From assembly GCA_934667175.1 (NCBI GenBank), contig CAKULN010000077.1:1-10150 (forward strand): DNA of 10,150 bases. Reading direction: 5' to 3'. Made by a program: the position numbers and the translations under genes. Positions 6,920 to 10,150 of the stretch are shown piece after piece (the first letter of the stretch is position 1; every line of letters starts with the position of its first letter). Under the pieces are notes generated by a model. The model had not been told where the DNA came from, did not search any database, and saw nothing but the letters and a program-made list of their open reading frames with translations. Source of the DNA: an uncultured Bacteroidales bacterium. GTDB taxonomy: Bacteria; Bacteroidota; Bacteroidia; Bacteroidales; UBA932.

Positions 6920-8077
6920 ATGGGACTTTTAGAGAAGAATAAGACTTTCAGGCTGGAGGCTGTTGGCCAGACAACCATTAACCAAGAGACCAGTGACCAA
7001 GAAGTAAACGATCAAGAGGCGGACAACCAAAAGGGCTCAAACCAGAAACCATTCGGTCAGGAGACTGTTGACAGGGATCATGAGAGGATGTCAGCGGATG
7101 ACTTCTACCGGAAGCGCTACCTTCGCTGTCGACGACTGATGGAGGCTGACGTGCGGTTTTCCGGGATGACGGACGAGGAGAGAGATGCCTACGCCCAACG
7201 CTTGGCGACTCCGGAGTATCTTGATCTGACTTGTGATTGGGCGTTCAAGTATATATTCCAGAACCATCCTGATCTGCTGATTCTACTTCTTAACGACATT
7301 CTTCAGGAGAACATCAAATCGGTTGAGTTCAGAAACACAGAACTGACGGAGATCTCTCCGAAGGACAAGAGGATACTTTTGGACCTCCTTTGCAAGACAC
7401 CGAACGGAACGATCTTGGTCGAGATGCAGAAGGCTTTGCGCTTTGACCAGCGAGACCGCTTGCTTTTCTATGGTTCAAGACTAGTGACCAGACAAGTTGA
7501 AAGAGGTGATGAGGAATATGTCCTGTCCCCCGTCAAGGTTATATGTATCATGAACTATGAGGACGATCATCCGAACTCTCCGGAAGAAAAGATTCTATAC
7601 CATTACCGTTTGCAGGAGGTCGAGACTGTTGAGCCGTTCGGTGACCAGATGTCTTTCTATCTGTTGGAGTTGCCGAGGATAATGCGCTACACGGAAGAGT
7701 ATGACAGTCCGGTTGCCGCATGGTGCAGGATATTCAGAAATTTCGCTATCTTTGCCAAGTCGAGGTCGGAAAGGGACGTCGTGTTTGACAAACTAGAGCG
7801 GGCGATGCGAATCAGCGGCCTTGACGATAGTGAGATTGATAACTATTTCAGTGACATGATGACAGAGAAAGAGATGCATCCATACATTGAGGGAGCCAGA
7901 CAGCAGGGCTACCGTCATGGTGTAGAACGGGGTAGAACTGAAGGCATGAAAGAAGGAATAGAGAAAGGAATAGAGAACGTCGCCGCGTCTATGCTGAATG
8001 GTGGGATGTGTGTCAGTGACGTGGCACGCTTCACGGGATTATCGGAGCAGCGTTTAAATGCTTTGAGCCGAAAATAG
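6920..8077 (+). CDS. Rpn / PDDEXK_2-family transposase-like nuclease
   Basis: Member of the PD-(D/E)XK family annotated as 'Rpn family recombination-promoting nuclease/putative transposase', 385 residues, cytoplasmic. Some relatives (E. coli RpnA) cut DNA and promote RecA-independent recombination; others have been linked to phage defence. The core starts near residue 100 with YLDLTCDWAFKYIF. The catalytic pattern is D155 (LLDLLCK) followed by E168-M-Q170 (ILVEMQ); this family usually has Q where the classic motif has K. Then come RDRLLFYGSRLVTRQ and SPVKVICIMNYE, both typical. The C-terminus has a G-rich charged repeat (EGMKEGIEKGIEN) and a small helix-turn-helix-like end (VSDVARFTGLSEQRL), also typical. 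Residues 19-53 are a pentapeptide repeat not expected in the family. M57 (7088) would be a start that omits it, but the frame is open from the ATG at 6920. No Shine-Dalgarno or convincing promoter is visible. Base composition looks more A/T-rich than secDF, which may indicate separate acquisition. Confidence 0.88.
   Translation: MGLLEKNKTFRLEAVGQTTINQETSDQEVNDQEADNQKGSNQKPFGQETVDRDHERMSADDFYRKRYLRCRRLMEADVRFSGMTDEERDAYAQRLATPEYLDLTCDWAFKYIFQNHPDLLILLLNDILQENIKSVEFRNTELTEISPKDKRILLDLLCKTPNGTILVEMQKALRFDQRDRLLFYGSRLVTRQVERGDEEYVLSPVKVICIMNYEDDHPNSPEEKILYHYRLQEVETVEPFGDQMSFYLLELPRIMRYTEEYDSPVAAWCRIFRNFAIFAKSRSERDVVFDKLERAMRISGLDDSEIDNYFSDMMTEKEMHPYIEGARQQGYRHGVERGRTEGMKEGIEKGIENVAASMLNGGMCVSDVARFTGLSEQRLNALSRK
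6974..7078 (+). repeat. In-frame 15-bp minisatellite encoding pentapeptides
   Basis: Codons 19-53 of the Rpn-family gene read TINQE TSDQE VNDQE ADNQK GSNQK PFGQE TVDRD. Glutamine recurs every five residues (22, 27, 32, 37, 42, 47; also Q17 before the tract), with N/D before it and E/K after it in most units. The DNA copies have diverged, so this looks like an old 15-bp tandem expansion. The product would be a hydrophilic, probably disordered tail. Confidence 0.8.
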
Positions 8078-8136
8078 CCAGTATTAGAAGTGTTCGTCAG
8101 CACCATCGGGAGACGAAAAGTAGAGTAAGCGTTTCC

Positions 8137-8159
8137 CAAGAGTGCCTTATGCACTCTTG
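8137..8159. repeat. Perfect 9-bp hairpin without T-run
   Basis: CAAGAGTGC (8137-8145) and GCACTCTTG (8151-8159) form a perfect stem with loop CTTAT, 59 bases after the Rpn-family gene stop. Neither strand has a following T-run, so it is not a canonical terminator. It is nested inside a weaker inverted pair, CCATCGG (8103-8109) and CCGATGG (8186-8192). Confidence 0.7.
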
Positions 8160-8246
8160 AGGATCAAAAATGGCCGAAAGTGTTACCGATGGGACATGGC
8201 GCATAGTGCATAATTCCGATTATTTTTCTGCCCTTGCATTAATATA

Positions 8247-8278
8247 AAGGCCGGCTGATCTATTTTTCAGCCGGCCTT
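8247..8278 (-). terminator. Strong intrinsic terminator for aspA, possibly bidirectional
   Basis: AAGGCCGGCTG (8247-8257) and CAGCCGGCCTT (8268-8278) make a perfect 11-bp G/C-rich stem with a 10-base A/T loop. On the minus strand it comes 21 bases after the aspA stop and is followed by TATATTAAT, a weak U-rich tail. The same stem faces the convergent Rpn-family gene (stop at 8077) and may stop its transcription too. Confidence 0.85.
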
Positions 8279-8299
8279 CTTGGTATATTCTTTAAATGA

Positions 8300-9694
8300 T
8301 TACCTGATCATATTCTTAGGGTCAAGAGCCTTGTCGAGTTCTTCCTTGGTGAGGAGACCTTTCTCAAGCACGATGTCATAGACAGAGCGGTTGGTCTCAA
8401 GGGCTTCCTTGGCGACCTTCGTGCTGGCCTTGTAGCCGATGATCGGGTTGAGGGCGGTCACGATGCCGATGCTGTGCTTGACCATCTCGTAGCAACGCTC
8501 CTTGTTGACTGTGATGCCTTCGATGCATTTCTCACGGAGGGTGTTCATGGCGTTTGTCAGCCATGTGATGCTCTCCATAATGGATTCAGCGATGACCGGC
8601 TCCATTACGTTCAGCTGAAGCTGTCCTGCCTCGGCGGCGAAAGAAATGGTCGTGTCGTTGCCAATCACCTTGAAGCAGACCTGGTTGGTGACCTCCGGAA
8701 TGACAGGATTGACCTTGCCCGGCATGATGGATGAGCCAGGGGCCATAGGAGGAAGATTGATCTCCTTAAGGCCGCAACGTGGGCCGGAGGCCATGAGCCT
8801 TAGGTCGTTGCAGATCTTGGAAAGTTTGACTGCCAGCCTTTTCAGGGCTCCAGAGTAGCTGACGTAAGCACCAGTGTCAGGTGTCGCCTCCACGAGGTCC
8901 GGGGCGGCGATGAAGTGCTCACCTGTGAGTTCGGTCATTTTCTTTGCGCAGAGCTCAGCGAATCCTGGCTTGGCGTTCAGGCCGGTACCGATGGCTGTTC
9001 CGCCCATGTTGATCTCATAGAGGAGGTTCACGTTTCTCTCAAGGTTGAGGACCTCTTCCTCAAGGTTGGTGGCATAGGCATGGAACTCCTGACCGGATGT
9101 CATCGGAACAGCATCCTGAAGCTGTGTGCGGCCCATCTTGATCACGTCCTTGAATTCCTCGCCTTTTGCCTTGAACGAGTCGATGAGTTCCTTGAGACTT
9201 TTCTCCAGTTTCCTGTTCATCCTGATGAAAGCGTAACGGAAGGCTGACGGATAGGCATCATTTGTGGACTGGGCGCAGTTAACATGGTCGTTAGGGGAGC
9301 AGAACTGGTACTCGCCTTTGTTGTGCCCCATGATCTCGAGGGCTCTGTTGGCGATGACCTCGTTCGCGTTCATATTCACTGATGTGCCGGCTCCTCCCTG
9401 CATCATGTCCACCGGGAACTGGTCGTGGAGTTTCCCGTCAATGATCTCGCGGCAAGCGGCAACGATGGCATCAGCGATGTGTGGCTCAAGCGCTCCGAGT
9501 TCCTTGTTCGTCTGGGCTGCGGCCAGCTTTATGCAGGCCATCGCGATGACGTACTCTGGATAGTCGCGCATCCTGGTGTTGGAAATCTTATAATTGTTGA
9601 GAGCCCTTTGTGTCTGAACACCGTAGTAGGCCTCAGCCGGAACCTGAAGTTCCCCAAGAAGATCGGATTCAATCCGGAATTTCTCTTCGCTCAT
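8300..9694 (-). CDS. aspA: Aspartate ammonia-lyase (aspartase)
   Basis: Catalyses L-aspartate to fumarate plus ammonia in the cytoplasm. In anaerobic Bacteroidales this would feed fumarate reduction and supply ammonia (pathway context, inferred). The 464-residue protein aligns by eye along nearly its whole length with E. coli AspA (478 residues). Blocks include [19 protein letters not shown] near the N-terminus, [14 protein letters not shown] (100-113), [14 protein letters not shown] (133-146), [19 protein letters not shown], and the superfamily signature [11 protein letters not shown] (320-330), where S321 is the expected catalytic serine. AspA is favoured over class II fumarase (same superfamily) by [36 protein letters not shown] blocks and the C-terminal [14 protein letters not shown]. 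The ATG at 9694 gives the normal family start. It is monocistronic, with its own promoter and terminator, and convergent with the Rpn-family gene. Confidence 0.96.
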   Translation of the reverse strand: MSEEKFRIESDLLGELQVPAEAYYGVQTQRALNNYKISNTRMRDYPEYVIAMACIKLAAAQTNKELGALEPHIADAIVAACREIIDGKLHDQFPVDMMQGGAGTSVNMNANEVIANRALEIMGHNKGEYQFCSPNDHVNCAQSTNDAYPSAFRYAFIRMNRKLEKSLKELIDSFKAKGEEFKDVIKMGRTQLQDAVPMTSGQEFHAYATNLEEEVLNLERNVNLLYEINMGGTAIGTGLNAKPGFAELCAKKMTELTGEHFIAAPDLVEATPDTGAYVSYSGALKRLAVKLSKICNDLRLMASGPRCGLKEINLPPMAPGSSIMPGKVNPVIPEVTNQVCFKVIGNDTTISFAAEAGQLQLNVMEPVIAESIMESITWLTNAMNTLREKCIEGITVNKERCYEMVKHSIGIVTALNPIIGYKASTKVAKEALETNRSVYDIVLEKGLLTKEELDKALDPKNMIR

Positions 9695-9719
9695 GATGAA
9701 TCAAAATTATTAATTTATA

Positions 9720-9734
9720 AATTGTTTTACAATT
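9720..9734. promoter_or_regulatory. Palindrome AATTGT-TTT-ACAATT at the aspA start region
   Basis: A perfect 6-bp inverted repeat with a 3-base centre, lying just downstream of the predicted aspA transcription start and about 26 bases upstream of the ATG. Its position fits a repressor operator or a short 5' leader hairpin. No known regulator site is recognised, and A/T-rich palindromes can arise by chance. Confidence 0.45.
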
Positions 9735-9741
9735 CGTTCGA

Positions 9742-9773
9742 CAAAGGTAAGTCCAAAAAAGATTATAAGCAAA
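9742..9773 (-). promoter_or_regulatory. aspA promoter, Bacteroidota sigma-70 type
   Basis: On the minus strand TTTG (9773-9770) is followed by exactly 20 bases and TACCTTTG (9749-9742). Both boxes match the Bacteroidota consensus TTTG / TAnnTTTG exactly and the spacing is optimal. The predicted start near 9736 leaves a leader of about 40 bases without a Shine-Dalgarno. Confidence 0.85.
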
Positions 9774-9831
9774 ATTGCCGCAATAAATTTCAAATTATTA
9801 TTTATCTATAGATAAACTTCAGTCGCTTCGA

Positions 9832-9992
9832 CCCTTCGACAAGCTCAGGGACCGCAGGCTCAGGGACTGTGCTCGGTGACTTCGGCCCTTCGACAAGCTT
9901 AGGGACCACAAGCTCAGGACCGTGCTCGGTGACTTCGGGCGCTTCGGCAAGCTCAGCGACCGCTTTCGTTTGCTCTGACAAGTTCTGCGACC
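9832..9992 (+). repeat. Degenerate ~54-bp tandem array with TTCGACAAGCTCAG core
   Basis: The core CTTCGACAAGCTCAGGGACC begins units at 9832, 9886 and 9940, about 54 bases apart. The second unit has CTTAGG for CTCAGG; the third is CTTCGGCAAGCTCAGCGACC. A weaker fourth copy sits at 9971-9992. Units 1 and 2 also share the second half, GTGCTCGGTGACTTCGG. This core is a very widespread intergenic repeat in Bacteroidota and other bacteria (from memory). The minus-strand frame spells SLSKGRS repeatedly and is not a gene. Strand is arbitrary. Confidence 0.85.
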
Positions 9993-10024
9993 GTGTTTTG
10001 GCGGGCTCAGCGGCCGGTTGCTTT

Positions 10025-10048
10025 GGTCACTGAGCTTGTCGAAGTGAC
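10025..10048 (-). repeat. Inverted, best-preserved copy of the TTCGACAAGCTCAG element
   Basis: On the minus strand this reads GTCACTTCGACAAGCTCAG then TGACC, opposite in direction to the array at 9832-9992. Its ends GTCACT (10026-10031) and AGTGAC (10043-10048) pair, giving a 6-bp stem over an 11-base loop, so this looks like the intact palindromic form. The array and this copy together form a large inverted arrangement. Confidence 0.8.
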
Positions 10049-10150
10049 ATGACAAACCAAAGAATATTACTACCTTCTCATTTTTGACACTTACTTTTAG
10101 AGAGAATAAGCCCCCAGGCCGCTGTAGTGGCGATATTGGGGTGTGCTGTT
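10049..10150. other. Unassigned right edge
   Basis: No start, promoter or recognised domain is visible. Two minus-strand frames run in from the edge to stops (one ends ...GLGAYSL, another ...ILSKSKCQK), so the end of a leftward gene or mobile element could lie here, but about 100 bases are too few to judge. Confidence 0.3.

Noticed and set aside
6665..8299. Rpn-family gene as a complete insertion sequence
   Set aside because: No terminal inverted repeats or target-site duplications were found flanking the gene by eye; the inverted repeats present are local hairpins.
8474..9247. Plus-strand open frames opposite aspA
   Set aside because: They are antisense shadows of a well-conserved gene and show no domain or start context. 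The same applies to plus-strand frames over 58-3230 and minus-strand frames within secDF.
9832..9992. Possible CRISPR array
   Set aside because: The ~54-bp units are repeated throughout, including the would-be spacers, and decay progressively; there are no unique spacers and no cas genes.
9819..10055. A 78-residue minus-strand open frame rich in SLSKGRS
   Set aside because: It is a translation of the TTCGACAAGCTCAG repeat array; the repeated peptide follows directly from the DNA repeat, and there is no promoter or start context.

Overview
The window reads as chromosomal DNA of a Bacteroidota member, most likely order Bacteroidales. Four things point that way. SecD and SecF are fused into one protein of about 1,000 residues. 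The aspA promoter is a clean TTTG-N20-TACCTTTG, the Bacteroidota sigma-70 type consensus (TTTG / TAnnTTTG). Starts lack Shine-Dalgarno sequences and sit behind A/T-rich leaders. A PD40-repeat envelope protein and a PDDEXK (Rpn-type) transposase-family protein are also typical of the group. Genus cannot be read from this.

Layout, left to right. (1) 1-3247, minus strand: a two-gene operon. A secreted PD40/SPOR-like envelope protein (1359-3212) is followed after 9 bases by a sigma-54-dependent NtrC-type response regulator (1-1349), whose stop codon falls just off the left edge. (2) 3240-3347: a short divergent promoter region. (3) 3348-6413, plus strand: secDF, ending in a strong intrinsic terminator (6435-6467). 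(4) 6468-6919: gene-free spacer with two ~95-bp direct repeats, each holding three small hairpins, then A/T-rich DNA with two small inverted repeats. (5) 6920-8077, plus strand: an Rpn/PDDEXK_2-family protein with an unusual N-terminal pentapeptide repeat. (6) 8078-8299: spacer with a hairpin and a strong terminator between convergent genes. (7) 8300-9694, minus strand: aspA, with a well-formed promoter and a palindrome near the predicted transcription start. (8) 9774-10150: gene-free, mostly a degenerate array of TTCGACAAGCTCAG-type repeats, then about 100 unassigned bases.

How the parts relate: secDF is general protein-export machinery and aspA is central nitrogen/fumarate metabolism; both look ordinary. 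The PD40 protein plus sigma-54 activator pair suggests an envelope-linked regulatory operon (inference). The accessory interest lies in the repeats in the spacers and the repeat tract in the Rpn-family gene. I see no CRISPR array, tRNA, rRNA or complete insertion sequence, and no convincing novel multigene system.
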